A DNA stretch of 64,000 bases from Vibrio sp. CK2-1 (GCF_021726515.1 NZ_JAKKCJ010000003.1:1-64000), one strand, 5' to 3'; shown: positions 1-8,132, counted from the stretch's first letter. Notes: generated by a model not told the origin, from the sequence alone. A program made the numbers and translations.

Positions 1-92
1 TCGTTTACGACTACATGGTCAAGTGCATGCAGGAGTTAGCGAAAGCGGAACCTGATATCGATGCACTCCTGCCTTGGAACTTCAAACACTAA
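1..92 (+). CDS. IS66-family transposase, C-terminal fragment (cut by window edge)
   Basis: The frame starting at base 3 is open from the window edge to a TAA at 90-92 and gives about 29 residues ending in DIDALLPWNFKH. From memory of the family, an acidic stretch followed by a LLPWN-type motif is the usual last segment of IS66 transposases (TnpC, DDE type), which move the element. Only this tail is visible, so activity cannot be judged. It lies just before an integrase gene, as expected for an insertion sequence inside a genomic island. The family call rests on this short motif only. Confidence 0.7.
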   Translation, partial: VYDYMVKCMQELAKAEPDIDALLPWNFKH

Positions 93-125
93 CAATATCG
101 CCCCGTGGGTTCATGGCGCGGATAC
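93..125 (+). mobile_element. Proposed right end of the IS66-type element
   Basis: In IS66 elements the transposase is the last gene and the terminal repeat lies a few tens of bases past its stop. Read inward from base 125 on the minus strand, this segment begins GTATCCGCGCCATGAA. IS66 ends typically begin with GTA. The left end is outside the window, so the inverted repeat cannot be checked; the exact boundary is inference. Confidence 0.4.
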
Positions 126-1355
126 TTTAAATTGCTTCATTCCTGTTACAGATAAGCTCCCTCTAGATGCTTGTTCAATGTGGCTACTCCACCAGCACAT
201 CATTGGCCTACGCCGTTCTAGATAGTCTGTACGGTTGTAAGCGGCACGTACCTGGCTATCATCAACATGAGCCAATGCAGCTTCAATAAGGTCGGATTCG
301 AAGCCCTGTTCATTTAGAGTTGTACTCGCAATTGAGCGCATACCATGACTAACTAATCTACCTGTGAATCCCATTCGTTTTAGTGCCATATTTACAGTTT
401 GATTATTGCTAGGCTTTTTAGGGGCACGATCAGATGGGAATACATGCTCTCTATGCTGACTAATCGGCTTCATTACTTCTAAGATCAGTAACATTTGATC
501 TGTAAGTGGGATTCGGTGTTCTCTACGCTTTTTCATGCGCTCTGGTGGAATTGTCCAGATTTTATTTTCTAGATCAATTTCATCCCATCGAGCACCAGAC
601 GCTTCAGATGGACGAGTCATTGTATGGAGTTGCCACTCTGCTAAACAGCGAGTTGTCTTTTTAATACTAGAGGTGGCAAGTGCACTCATTAGTTCTGGTA
701 ACTCGTCCGGAGATAGAGCGGCCATATTTACTTTTTTCGGCTTTTTAAATGCAGCTTTAATCCCAGTTAATGGGTTTGCAGAAACTAGGCCACAGTTAGT
801 TGCATAGTTCATTACTTCATTTAACCGTTGAGCAACTCTTTTTACTGTTTCAAGATTACCTTTTGCTTCAATAGGGCGTAATAAATCAATGACTAATGGG
901 GCTGTGATTTCTTTTATTGGAGTATTAGCCAGCTTAGGAAAAACGTGTAGCACAAGAGAACGCCAGATATCTTCTGCATAATCAGGAGTAACAGAGTCTT
1001 TTTTTATTTCAAACCAGTCTTGAGCAATTTTTTCAAAGACATGCTCATGAACCTCTTTATAAGCTTGTTGCTTTTTCTTTTTGTCTTCTTGTGGGTCAAT
1101 ACCTTGAGCGATCAGCTCTTTAGATAAAAGTATGCTTTTACGTGCCTGAGCAAGACTAACCTCAGGATACTTACCTAAGCCTAGATTAGTTCTTTTGGAT
1201 GTATGGGGATGTTTATAATTTAGTAACCACAGTTTTGAGCCGTTAGGTTTCACGCGTAAACGAAGGCCATCACCATCAAATAGATTGTATTCTTTAGACT
1301 CAGGTTTTGCAGCTTTGATTTCTTTATCTGAAAGCCTAGTAGTTATTTTTGCCAT
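111..1355 (-). CDS. Tyrosine recombinase/integrase, P4 type, next to ssrA
   Basis: This is a site-specific integrase that would insert or excise a genomic island at the 3' end of ssrA. Residues 1-90 form the DUF4102-type arm-binding domain, followed by a core-binding domain and the catalytic domain. Catalytic residues visible are Arg248 (in TRPSEASGARW), His337 and Arg340 (SHGMR), His363 (ALAHV) and nucleophile Tyr373 (AAYNR). I chose the ATG giving MAKITT at 1355 rather than the upstream one at 1379, because members usually begin close to this motif. The reading frame appears complete. Its last four codons and stop fall inside the proposed IS66 end. In V. cholerae the pathogenicity-island integrase has the same position next to ssrA. 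Confidence 0.93.
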   Translation of the reverse strand: MAKITTRLSDKEIKAAKPESKEYNLFDGDGLRLRVKPNGSKLWLLNYKHPHTSKRTNLGLGKYPEVSLAQARKSILLSKELIAQGIDPQEDKKKKQQAYKEVHEHVFEKIAQDWFEIKKDSVTPDYAEDIWRSLVLHVFPKLANTPIKEITAPLVIDLLRPIEAKGNLETVKRVAQRLNEVMNYATNCGLVSANPLTGIKAAFKKPKKVNMAALSPDELPELMSALATSSIKKTTRCLAEWQLHTMTRPSEASGARWDEIDLENKIWTIPPERMKKRREHRIPLTDQMLLILEVMKPISQHREHVFPSDRAPKKPSNNQTVNMALKRMGFTGRLVSHGMRSIASTTLNEQGFESDLIEAALAHVDDSQVRAAYNRTDYLERRRPMMCWWSSHIEQASRGSLSVTGMKQFKVSAP

Positions 1356-1358
1356 AAT

Positions 1359-1407
1359 GGGTACACCAGTTAGGTACATTAAAAGTAGTGTACCCTGTGA
1401 TGTACCT
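1359..1407. promoter_or_regulatory. Interleaved GTAC-core inverted repeats at the integrase start
   Basis: Four GTAC-centred words lie directly upstream of the integrase ATG: GGGTACAC (1359-1366), AGGTACAT (1372-1379), GTGTACCC (1388-1395) and ATGTACCT (1400-1407). The first pairs perfectly with the third and the second with the fourth. Such an array would suit an operator for autoregulation, a binding site for an excisionase-like factor, or integrase arm sites. The pattern is visible; the function is inference. Confidence 0.5.
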
Positions 1408-1421
1408 ATAATGCAAAGATG

Positions 1422-1450
1422 TTAAAAGACATTAATAGAACTTAAAAGAC
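1422..1450. repeat. Direct repeat TTAAAAGAC x2, 20-bp period
   Basis: TTAAAAGAC occurs at 1422-1430 and 1442-1450, exactly 20 bp apart, between the integrase and the ssrA attachment region. Spacing near two helical turns and the location suggest arm-type or accessory-factor sites for recombination. Only two copies are seen, so chance cannot be excluded. Confidence 0.35.
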
Positions 1451-1481
1451 GCTAAGTTATTGATTTTATGTTTTTGAGGCA

Positions 1482-1508
1482 CAAAAAAAGACGCCCTAGG
1501 ACGTCTTT
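1482..1508 (-). terminator. Rho-independent terminator of ssrA
   Basis: Read on the minus strand, AAAGACG and CGTCTTT flank a CCTAGG centre and are followed by a T run (the A run at 1482-1489 on the plus strand). It begins about a dozen bases past the tmRNA 3' end and would stop ssrA transcription before the integrase gene. Confidence 0.75.
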
Positions 1509-1519
1509 AAATGTTGAAT

Positions 1520-1886
1520 TGGTGGAGCTGGCGGGATTTGAACCCGCGTCCGAAAATCATCCATCATTGGTACTACATGCTTAGTCGATCTTTAATTTCA
1601 CCACCGACCTGCGAACCGACACGCTAGTTGATGGCTATCCTGAATTATTTTTAATGCTTTGTCTCTCAGGCGGGAGACTCCACACGAGTTTGTTTGGGTT
1701 TGACTCTCTGTTATTCCCCGTCTTACAAACGGAAGCTAGGGCAGAAAGGCTCTCAGCAGGTTATTAAGCTGCTAGTGCGTAGTTTTCGTCGTTTGCGACT
1801 ATTTTTTTGCGGCTTTTTACGTGGCCAACCGCCCCACGACATGCACCTCAGACTTACAAATTCCCGTCGAATCCTGAATCAGCCCC
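1520..1886 (-). ncRNA. ssrA: Transfer-messenger RNA (tmRNA)
   Basis: The 5' end reads GGGGCTGATTCAGGATTCGA and the 3' end ...CCAGCTCCACCA, the tRNA-Ala-like acceptor with an encoded CCA; total length is 367 nt. The tag reading frame runs from 1796 down to 1764 (GCA resume codon, then TAATAA) and encodes ANDENYALAA, the gammaproteobacterial degradation tag. tmRNA with SmpB rescues ribosomes stalled on broken messages and marks the product for proteolysis. smpB lies next in the same orientation, upstream. The 3' end at 1520 is the classical integration site for tyrosine-integrase islands, and an integrase gene indeed lies beyond it. An ORF on the opposite strand inside this RNA is a shadow. Confidence 0.98.
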
Positions 1887-2078
1887 AAGGTTGTTTGATT
1901 GATTTTGAACTACTCATCAAAATCTCAAACTAGCGCTTTCACGCTTTGTATCTTTATCAAGTATTGTGATAATCGATACTTCAAACGCATAGTAACATAA
2001 AACCTTTAAGAGTCTAGCGACTTGCGTTTAAGTGGTTAACATTAACTCACTTGATATTTGTTACTTAAAAACGGAATG

Positions 2079-2564
2079 TTAGCGTAAGCTACTCTTCATA
2101 ATTCGAGCTTTATCACGCTGCCAATCTTGGTTCTTTTTATCATCACGCTTGTCGTGAAGTTTCTTACCTTTCGCCACCCCGATTTTCATCTTAACCCAAG
2201 ATTTTGACCAGTAGAGCGATAGGGCAATCAATGTCATGCCTTCGCGGTTTACGCGGCCAAATAGGTTATCGAGTTCACGGCGGTTAAGTAATAACTTACG
2301 AACACGAGTTGGGTTAGCAACAATGTGGGTAGAAGCTTGTTGAAGTGGTATGATTGACGCGCCACTTAGGAACGCTTCACCGTCGCGAAGAAAGACGTAA
2401 CTTTCTGCGATATTGGCTTTACCTTGACGTAAAGATTTGACTTCCCAACCTTGCAGCTCAAGACCAACTTCTATTTCATCATCGACGAAATATTCGTGTC
2501 GAGCTTGCTTGTTAAGAGCGATAGTATTACTACCGGCTTTTGATTTTGATTTTTTCTTTGCCAT
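2079..2564 (-). CDS. smpB: SsrA-binding protein SmpB
   Basis: This 161-residue basic protein is the partner of tmRNA, binding its tRNA-like domain and bringing it to the A site of stalled ribosomes. It shows the family signature: [21 protein letters not shown] with GWEVKSLR (the OB-fold core), then [12 protein letters not shown], and a basic C-terminal tail (KARIMK) that enters the mRNA channel. Length matches the usual 160. It lies upstream of ssrA on the same strand with 192 bp between them, so the two may be co-expressed, although ssrA normally has its own promoter. The gene is divergent from ratA. Confidence 0.98.
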   Translation of the reverse strand: MAKKKSKSKAGSNTIALNKQARHEYFVDDEIEVGLELQGWEVKSLRQGKANIAESYVFLRDGEAFLSGASIIPLQQASTHIVANPTRVRKLLLNRRELDNLFGRVNREGMTLIALSLYWSKSWVKMKIGVAKGKKLHDKRDDKKNQDWQRDKARIMKSSLR

Positions 2565-2677
2565 AATGGCCTCATTATACGGATTGCTTTTATTTTGGCG
2601 AATCCTTTTGTTCTAATTCTTGGTAATATTTTGTTTATTTTCGAGAATTTGCTTCATGGCTCAAATTAGGAAGAAGT

Positions 2678-3112
2678 ATGCCTCAGGTTAATCGTTCAGC
2701 ATTAGTCTCGTTTAGTGCTCAGCAAATGTATGATTTGGTCAATGATGTTGAAAAGTACCCTGAATTTTTACCAGGATGTTCAGGCTCCAAGCTGATTGAG
2801 TATACCGATACCGCTTTGGTTGCCTCGGTCGATGTTTCAAAAGCCGGGATTAAAAAAACCTTTACCACTTCGAATACAATGGAACCTGGCCGTAGGATTA
2901 ATTTGGAGTTAGTGGATGGCCCTTTCAAGTCCTTAACCGGATTTTGGGTGTTTACCCCGCTAGATGACTTTGCTTGTAAGATTGAGTTTAGCTTGTCGTT
3001 CGAGTTTACTAACAAACTGATTGAAATGGCTTTTGGTAAAGTTTTCAATGAACTGACTAACAATATGGTGAACTCTTTTACTCAACGCGCAAAGCAAATG
3101 TACAACAATTGA
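2678..3112 (+). CDS. ratA: RatA/Coq10-like START-domain protein
   Basis: The product is 144 residues, a single START/polyketide-cyclase-like domain. The N-terminus (FSAQQMYDLVNDVEKYPEFLPGC) is typical of the RatA (YfjG) and COQ10 family. E. coli RatA was described as a toxin that binds the 50S subunit and blocks 70S formation; homologues in other organisms act as ubiquinone-binding chaperones, so the toxin label should be read with care. It precedes rnfH by 29 bp, the same pair as yfjG-yfjF in E. coli, and is divergent from smpB. Length is usual for the family. Confidence 0.92.
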   Translation: MPQVNRSALVSFSAQQMYDLVNDVEKYPEFLPGCSGSKLIEYTDTALVASVDVSKAGIKKTFTTSNTMEPGRRINLELVDGPFKSLTGFWVFTPLDDFACKIEFSLSFEFTNKLIEMAFGKVFNELTNNMVNSFTQRAKQMYNN

Positions 3113-3141
3113 TTGGCGAGTAGCCATACAGGTGACAAACA

Positions 3142-3468
3142 ATGACAGAGCAAACAAGTGCTAATTCACTGATCCATGTTGAGGTAGTATATGCACTGCC
3201 GCATGAGCAAAAAGTGTTTGAACTTGCGGTATCAGAAGACTTAACCGTTCAAGAGATTATTGAACAGTCTGGCGTTTTGGCTAATTACCCTGAGATAGAT
3301 TTAGCGAAGAATAAAGTGGGTGTGTTTAGTCGAAATGTAAAACTAGATTCGACGGTGCGCGATAAAGATCGCATTGAAATTTACCGACCGTTATTGGCGG
3401 ATCCAAAAGAAATTCGCCGCAAGCGCGCAGAGCAAGCAAAAGCGGAACAAGCCAAGAAGAAAGCTTAA
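3142..3468 (+). CDS. rnfH: RnfH-family ubiquitin-like protein
   Basis: A 108-residue protein with a beta-grasp fold signature (IHVEVVYALPHEQKVFELAV near the N-terminus, then YRPLLADPKEIRRKRAEQA). The family was named from rnf clusters but in enterics it sits next to ratA and was once called ratB; its biochemical role is not established. The last 15 residues are a Lys/Ala/Glu-rich helix. It is the second gene of a probable ratA-rnfH operon ending at the hairpin at 3512-3560. Confidence 0.92.
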   Translation: MTEQTSANSLIHVEVVYALPHEQKVFELAVSEDLTVQEIIEQSGVLANYPEIDLAKNKVGVFSRNVKLDSTVRDKDRIEIYRPLLADPKEIRRKRAEQAKAEQAKKKA

Positions 3469-3511
3469 TTGATTGAGTTTAAGTGAAGGTTATTGGTTTT
3501 TAGAACGATAA

Positions 3512-3560
3512 AAAATGGCCTATCAAGTGAGATCTTAATATCTACTTGATAGGCCATTTT
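3512..3560. terminator. Bidirectional terminator between rnfH and bamE
   Basis: A perfect 17-bp stem pairs AAAATGGCCTATCAAGT (3512-3528) with its complement at 3544-3560. A and T runs on both sides allow it to end both rnfH (plus) and bamE (minus), which converge here. Confidence 0.85.
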
Positions 3561-3581
3561 GCGTTTATGAGCTACTCGTTA

Positions 3582-3944
3582 TTAATTTAACGGAGTATTG
3601 AAATCTGGGCTTAAGTCAAAATCACCCGACGCTTCGGTTAATGCTTGAGTTTGAGGATCAAACTTCACAATAAAGTTTTTCTGAACAGAATCGTCATGGC
3701 CGTGAGTGAAATGGTAAATATAGTACCAAGTATCAGGGTAACCATTTTCAACTAACATTGGAGAGCCTAGAACAAACTGAACCTGTTCTTTGGTCATGCC
3801 AATACGAAGTTTGTCGACATCTGGCTGCTCTATGTAGTTACCTTGAGCAATATCGATGCGATAAACCAAGCGTTCAAGTACGCTACAGCCGGATAATATC
3901 GTTAAAGCGAAAGGGATAATGAGTATCCACTTTTTAAAATGCAT
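3582..3944 (-). CDS. bamE: Outer membrane assembly lipoprotein BamE (SmpA)
   Basis: BamE is an accessory lipoprotein of the BAM complex that inserts beta-barrels into the outer membrane. The 120-residue product has a lipoprotein signal peptide ending in LSGC (Cys20), followed by the family motif region [35 protein letters not shown] and DTWYYIYHF. Length matches other BamE proteins. It stands alone between the rnfH terminator and the recN 3' region, the same order as in E. coli and V. cholerae. Confidence 0.97.
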   Translation of the reverse strand: MHFKKWILIIPFALTILSGCSVLERLVYRIDIAQGNYIEQPDVDKLRIGMTKEQVQFVLGSPMLVENGYPDTWYYIYHFTHGHDDSVQKNFIVKFDPQTQALTEASGDFDLSPDFNTPLN

Positions 3945-4090
3945 AGTGGTTTCTTTGAGTTAAAGGCGAAAATCTTGCTCGATGATAAACAAGCCAAGCG
4001 AAGAAGTAAAAGCCCGTAGTGTTAAACATGCAAATTAAGACAGAAAACTTAGAGTTTAGTTGCAAAGTTAATATAAATGCTCGGTTATTT

Positions 4091-4132
4091 TCCGAGTCCG
4101 AGTCCGAGTCCGAGTCCGAGTCCGAGTCCGAG
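4091..4132. repeat. Hexanucleotide tandem repeat, 7 x TCCGAG
   Basis: Seven perfect copies of TCCGAG run from 4091 to 4132, ending two bases before the recN stop codon (4135-4137, minus strand). Perfect copies suggest recent slippage. Because it lies past the stop, changes in copy number would not alter the protein. It shares CGAG words with the repeats at 11524, 44131, 49085 and 53201. Confidence 0.95.
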
Positions 4133-4134
4133 CC

Positions 4135-5799
4135 CTAAGCCGCAACTAACAATTCTTTGGCATTCGCTTTAGTTGAATCAGTAATTGTGCTACCGCCAAG
4201 TAAACGAGCCAGTTCATCAATGCGCTGATTTTCATCTAATTGATGGATTCGAGTTTCCGTTTTTCCAGCTTTTGCTTGTTTCGCGACAAATAATTGCTGA
4301 TGACCACTGCCGGCTACTTGCGGTAAGTGGGTGACACAAAGTACCTGAGTAGACTCACCTAGCTTACGTAACATTCTTCCGACAACACTTGCCGTTGGGC
4401 CACTGATACCGACATCCACTTCATCAAATATTAGGCTTGGTGTTTGAACTTTTTGCGCCGTGATAACTTGAATCGCTAATGAAATTCGTGACAGTTCACC
4501 ACCAGAAGCAACTTTGGCTAACGCTTGTAATGGCTGGCCAGGATTAGTTGAAACTAAGAAATTGATTTGATCTATGCCTAATGGCGCAGCATGTTTTTCA
4601 TCTTTAATCACATCAATACAGAATTGCGCTTTTTCCATGCTTAGCTCATGCATACTTTGAGAGATCAGTTTATTTAGCTCTTTTGCATAGCGGCTACGGC
4701 TTTTACTCAGCTTTTCTGCGGCGGTTAAAAAGGTTTGATATTTATCATCGACATCTTTTTCTAATTGCTCGAACTTTTCATCAGAACAATCGAGCGCTTC
4801 AATTTGCGCTTTTACTTCTTGATGATATTGATATAACTCTTCTGGACGAACGTGATGTTTGCGCGCGGTAGTCATTACTTTGCTGAAACGTTCTTCGACT
4901 TCGGCTATTCGCGCGGGATCGACATCGATGTTATCGGAGTAATGTCTTAATTCTGAGTTGGTTTCTTCTAGTTGGATCATGGCTTCCGATAATAGATTCG
5001 GCAGGTGAGCCAATGATGGATCTAATTCTGCAAGCTCGTTGAGTGAATGACTGACAGAATGAAGTAGGCTAAGCGCATTCACTTCTTCGCCTTCATACAG
5101 TTCATTGATTGCTTGTTGGCAAATCACCGCAATCTGTCCACTGCTTGAAAGGACTTTATGTTCTTGTTCGAGATCTTCAAATTCGTTTTCAGATAATGCT
5201 AACTCGTCCAACTCTTTCACTTGATATTCAAGCAATTGCTTTTGAGCTAAATTTTCTTGGCTATTAGCGCGCAGATTCTTAAGTTGGTTTCGTAGTTGAC
5301 GCCAATCTGAATAATGCTTTTTACTTGCTTGGATCAGTTGCTGGTGGCCGGCGTATTGGTCTAGCAAGGTTAATTGGTGTTCAGGCTTCATCAGTAGGTG
5401 ATGAGCGTGCTGCCCATGAATATTGACTAAGTTTTGTCCTAGTGATTTTAATTGTGACAGTGGCACTGGATTGCCATTGATAAACGCACGAGAGCGACCT
5501 TCATTAGTGATGATGCGACGAATAATGCATTCTTCACCATCCAGTAATTCATTGTCTTCTAACCATCGAGTGGCATTTATGTTGTTGTCTAGGATAAAGG
5601 AGGCGGTGATGTCGGTTTTTTCCTCACCAGGACGTACCATATTGCTATCAGCACGGCCGCCTAAACAAAGGCTCAGCGCATCAATTGCAATAGATTTACC
5701 AGCACCTGTTTCACCGGTAATGGTTGTCATTCCTTTGAAAAGCTCTAGCTGTAAAGACTTAACAATTGCAAAATTATTAATACTTAAATGGGAGAGCAT
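4135..5799 (-). CDS. recN: DNA repair protein RecN
   Basis: RecN is an SMC-like ATPase that helps repair double-strand breaks during recombination. From the ATG at 5799 the product is 554 residues, close to E. coli RecN (553). I chose that start because GAGGTGG lies 5-7 bases upstream and the protein then begins [13 protein letters not shown] as usual. The Walker A motif (GETGAGKS) lies near residue 30, the middle is a long coiled coil with a hinge, and the C-terminus carries the ABC signature (ASGGELSR) and Walker B ([12 protein letters not shown]). Expression is probably SOS-controlled, as two LexA boxes lie upstream. A hexamer repeat follows the stop codon. Confidence 0.98.
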   Translation of the reverse strand: MLSHLSINNFAIVKSLQLELFKGMTTITGETGAGKSIAIDALSLCLGGRADSNMVRPGEEKTDITASFILDNNINATRWLEDNELLDGEECIIRRIITNEGRSRAFINGNPVPLSQLKSLGQNLVNIHGQHAHHLLMKPEHQLTLLDQYAGHQQLIQASKKHYSDWRQLRNQLKNLRANSQENLAQKQLLEYQVKELDELALSENEFEDLEQEHKVLSSSGQIAVICQQAINELYEGEEVNALSLLHSVSHSLNELAELDPSLAHLPNLLSEAMIQLEETNSELRHYSDNIDVDPARIAEVEERFSKVMTTARKHHVRPEELYQYHQEVKAQIEALDCSDEKFEQLEKDVDDKYQTFLTAAEKLSKSRSRYAKELNKLISQSMHELSMEKAQFCIDVIKDEKHAAPLGIDQINFLVSTNPGQPLQALAKVASGGELSRISLAIQVITAQKVQTPSLIFDEVDVGISGPTASVVGRMLRKLGESTQVLCVTHLPQVAGSGHQQLFVAKQAKAGKTETRIHQLDENQRIDELARLLGGSTITDSTKANAKELLVAA

Positions 5800-5831
5800 A
5801 AATCCACCTCGAAAAAAGATAAAACAAATCA

Positions 5832-5869
5832 CTGTATGTAAAAACAGTATATACTGGCTTTTTATACAG
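5832..5869 (-). promoter_or_regulatory. Two LexA (SOS) boxes upstream of recN
   Basis: CTGTATGTAAAAACAG (5832-5847) and CTGGCTTTTTATACAG (5854-5869) both fit the CTG-N10-CAG form of gammaproteobacterial LexA sites and lie 22 bp apart centre to centre. They sit 33-70 bp upstream of the recN start. E. coli recN is likewise controlled by several SOS boxes. Confidence 0.88.
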
Positions 5870-5916
5870 TAAAGTTTTTTTGTGTGAATTTTGCATCTTG
5901 CGGTCAGCTAGATATA

Positions 5917-5955
5917 AAAATGCTCAGGTGATCACAGGAATCATCTGAGCATTTT
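5917..5955 (-). terminator. Terminator downstream of nadK
   Basis: AAAATGCTCAGGTGAT (5917-5932) pairs with ATCATCTGAGCATTTT (5940-5955) with one G-T pair, leaving a 7-base loop. Flanking A and T tracts make it usable on either strand; nadK reads toward it. Confidence 0.65.
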
Positions 5956-5957
5956 CA

Positions 5958-6085
5958 TATACCCTTCGTACTTGAAGCCGCAGCTTTGTTGACGGCGTTC
6001 ATTCGCCTCAATCACATAGACGAGCTATGCTCATGAGGTCTCATTCACTTGTCGCCTCACTGCAACTCCAATTACTTTGTGTATA
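5958..6085. repeat. MITE-like palindromic repeat with TATAC ends
   Basis: A 128-bp segment begins TATACCCTTCGTACTTGAAG and ends ...CTTTGTGTATA. The two 26-bp ends are imperfect inverted repeats sharing TATAC and GCAG, and the centre (ATAGACGAGCTAT and flanking CCTCA/TGAGG) is itself palindromic. From memory, very similar short elements are scattered through Vibrio and enterobacterial genomes. Related single ends occur here at 27019, 30205 and 44108. It lies between the nadK 3' end and its likely terminator. Confidence 0.75.
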
Positions 6086-6128
6086 GGCATAGCTATCTGT
6101 TATCTAGTCGCGAGCCAGAAAGCTGGGA

Positions 6129-7013
6129 TTAAAATAATTTACTCGACCAACCTAGCTTATGACGCAATACATGGTAGTAGCTGTAATCTTCAGGGTGAAT
6201 TAGCTTTAAAATACTTGGGCTTTGGAAGATTTGAATTTCATCGCCAGGTGACACTGGCAGTGATATTTGGCCGTCACAACTGACTTCTTGAGTGCCTCGA
6301 TTATCAGGAGATACCACCAGTTTTATTTTACGCTTGCCATCAACTACAAGCGGGCGGCTAGATAAGGTGTGTGGGAACATTGGAACTAATGAAATCGCAT
6401 TCAAACTAGGAGATAAAATTGGCCCTCCGCCAGATAGTGAATAAGCTGTTGAGCCCGTTGGCGTTGAGACGATTAAACCATCGGAGCGTTGTGAGAAAGC
6501 AAATCGGTCATCAATGTAGACTTCAAATTCAATCATATGAGCGATTTTACCTGGGTGCAGAACCACTTCATTTAACGCAGAGTTATGACTTTTTACATGC
6601 CCACTACGATGCACTTCCGCCTCTAATAAGAAACGTTCTTCAACTAGGTATTCGCCTTTAAGTACTTTGAGTAGTGCGTCGTGAAAATCTTCAGGATTGA
6701 GATCGGTCAAGAAACCTAGGCTACCGCGGTTAACCCCGATGACTGAAATATCAAAGCGAGATAAAATACGCGCCGCACCGAGCATATTGCCATCACCGCC
6801 AACCACAATCGCTAAATCGGCTTGTTGACCAATGTTGAGTAAGCTGGAAAACACATCTCTTGGAAGGTCATCTAAAATATCGATCAAGCGATCATCTATT
6901 AATACGGTGTAGTTTTGTTCTATCAGCCAATGAAAAAGCTCTTTATGCGTTTGCACAGCTTTATGGTCGCGAGGCTTACCAATAATGGCAATAACGTTAA
7001 AAGGCTTCTGCAT
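6129..7013 (-). CDS. nadK: NAD kinase
   Basis: It phosphorylates NAD to NADP using ATP, supplying the cell's NADPH pool. The product has 294 residues. The conserved GGDGN motif ([15 protein letters not shown], about residue 72) and the second conserved block ([21 protein letters not shown], about residue 175) are present. The ATG at 7013 was preferred over a TTG three codons upstream. The gene is divergent from grpE, as in E. coli and V. cholerae. Confidence 0.98.
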   Translation of the reverse strand: MQKPFNVIAIIGKPRDHKAVQTHKELFHWLIEQNYTVLIDDRLIDILDDLPRDVFSSLLNIGQQADLAIVVGGDGNMLGAARILSRFDISVIGVNRGSLGFLTDLNPEDFHDALLKVLKGEYLVEERFLLEAEVHRSGHVKSHNSALNEVVLHPGKIAHMIEFEVYIDDRFAFSQRSDGLIVSTPTGSTAYSLSGGGPILSPSLNAISLVPMFPHTLSSRPLVVDGKRKIKLVVSPDNRGTQEVSCDGQISLPVSPGDEIQIFQSPSILKLIHPEDYSYYHVLRHKLGWSSKLF

Positions 7014-7109
7014 AGGTATCAACTCTATTGTGAAAAGGGGCGATAAGGTTTTCTTGGTATTTTATCAGGCATATTTATTAAGCATAGTGAAAGATAAACG
7101 CACTCTACG

Positions 7110-7138
7110 CTTGAATCATAAATCTTCATCCCCATAAT
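7110..7138 (+). promoter_or_regulatory. Sigma-32-like heat-shock promoter of grpE
   Basis: CTTGAA (7110-7115) and CCCCATAAT (7130-7138) are separated by 14 bp, matching the RpoH consensus CTTGAAA with CCCCAT-T. It lies about 90 bp upstream of the chosen grpE start. Confidence 0.8.
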
Positions 7139-7224
7139 AAAGGCAAGTGGAACGACTATGCGAGTATTTTGTGCCTATTCCGTTAGGACAAGCGCATGGT
7201 GTTGAATATATTCTTGGAGATATC

Positions 7225-7863
7225 ATGACTACAGAACATAACAAACCGCAAGATGAAGAGCTAAAATCGGAAGATGTACAAGTTGAGCAAGAACTTGTTG
7301 AAGATGATGTTAATACAGATGACGCTCAAACCATTGGTGGCGAAGGCGATATCGATTGGAATGACGAAATTGAACAAGTAGAGCAAGAAGCTTCTCGTGT
7401 TATCGAATTAGAAGCGGCGTTAAATGCTGCGGAAGCTCAAATTAAAGAGCAGCAAGATTCAGTACTTCGCGCTAAAGCGGAAGTTGAAAACATGCGCCGT
7501 CGTAGCGAGCAAGAAATTGATAAGGCTCGTAAGTACGCATTGAATAAGTTCGCTGAAGAATTATTGCCAGTGATTGATAACCTAGAGCGTGCTCTACAAG
7601 CAGCAAACCCTGAAGATGAAGCAGTTAAGCCGATTCTTGAAGGTGTTGATATGACGCACAAATCTTTCGTTGATACGGTTGCTAAATTTGGTTTAGAGGC
7701 CATTAATCCTGAAGGTGAAGCGTTTAATCCTGAACTACACCAAGCGATTGGCATTCAAGAAAGCCCAGATCATGAATCAAACACTGTGATGATCGTGATG
7801 CAAAAAGGCTATCAATTAAATGGTCGAGTGATTCGTCCTGCCATGGTGATGGTTGCTAAGTAA
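7225..7863 (+). CDS. grpE: Nucleotide exchange factor GrpE
   Basis: GrpE releases ADP from DnaK and so resets the chaperone cycle. From the ATG at 7225 (GGAGA six bases upstream) the product is 212 residues. An earlier in-frame ATG at 7147 would add 26 unrelated residues and is unlikely. The N-terminus is acidic and disordered; residues about 45-110 form the long dimerising coiled coil ([20 protein letters not shown]), and the C-terminal beta domain carries the family signature ending [13 protein letters not shown]. It is the first heat-shock gene of the grpE-dnaK-dnaJ series. Confidence 0.97.
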   Translation: MTTEHNKPQDEELKSEDVQVEQELVEDDVNTDDAQTIGGEGDIDWNDEIEQVEQEASRVIELEAALNAAEAQIKEQQDSVLRAKAEVENMRRRSEQEIDKARKYALNKFAEELLPVIDNLERALQAANPEDEAVKPILEGVDMTHKSFVDTVAKFGLEAINPEGEAFNPELHQAIGIQESPDHESNTVMIVMQKGYQLNGRVIRPAMVMVAK

Positions 7864-7921
7864 TGGCTGCTAAGTAATCTTGCGCTAGTAACCTAGCATC
7901 AACAATTTAATTAAAACTAAG

Positions 7922-7951
7922 TGCCGAGTATAAAAAACTCGGCATTTTTTT
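7922..7951 (+). terminator. Terminator of grpE
   Basis: TGCCGAG (7922-7928) pairs with CTCGGCA (7938-7944), followed by seven T. It separates grpE from the dnaK promoter. Confidence 0.85.
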
Positions 7952-7960
7952 ATTTTTCCC

Positions 7961-7988
7961 CTTGAAAAGCATTTTGCCGCCCTTATCT
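7961..7988 (+). promoter_or_regulatory. Sigma-32-like promoter of dnaK
   Basis: CTTGAAA (7961-7967) is followed after 12 bp by CCCTTATCT (7980-7988), a near match to the RpoH -10 element. It lies about 145 bp upstream of dnaK. Confidence 0.65.
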
Positions 7989-8132
7989 ATTGTGCATACA
8001 GAAACACGTAATGCGAAATGCAAAACAAATTAGCTTACAGGGTTGAATCCCAATTCTGAGCCCCCATCTATTTGTTATCAAAAGCTGGGTATAGCAAAAA
8101 CTGAATAACTGAAATTCTTTGGAGAATGTCAA

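Noticed and set aside
1694..1933. 79-residue ORF on the plus strand
   Set aside because: It lies antisense to the tmRNA gene and has no ribosome site or recognised motif.
1887..2078. Definite ssrA promoter
   Set aside because: Several AT-rich hexamers occur, but no pair with good spacing could be chosen by eye.
2678..3468. ratA-rnfH as a toxin-antitoxin system
   Set aside because: The old RatA/RatB naming suggests it, but both are conserved core genes with likely other roles; nothing here shows an antitoxin.
4091..4132. Short CRISPR-like array
   Set aside because: Six-base tandem units without spacers; no cas genes.
5423..5872. 149-residue ORF antisense to recN
   Set aside because: A shadow of the recN reading frame that runs into the SOS boxes; no motif and poor start.
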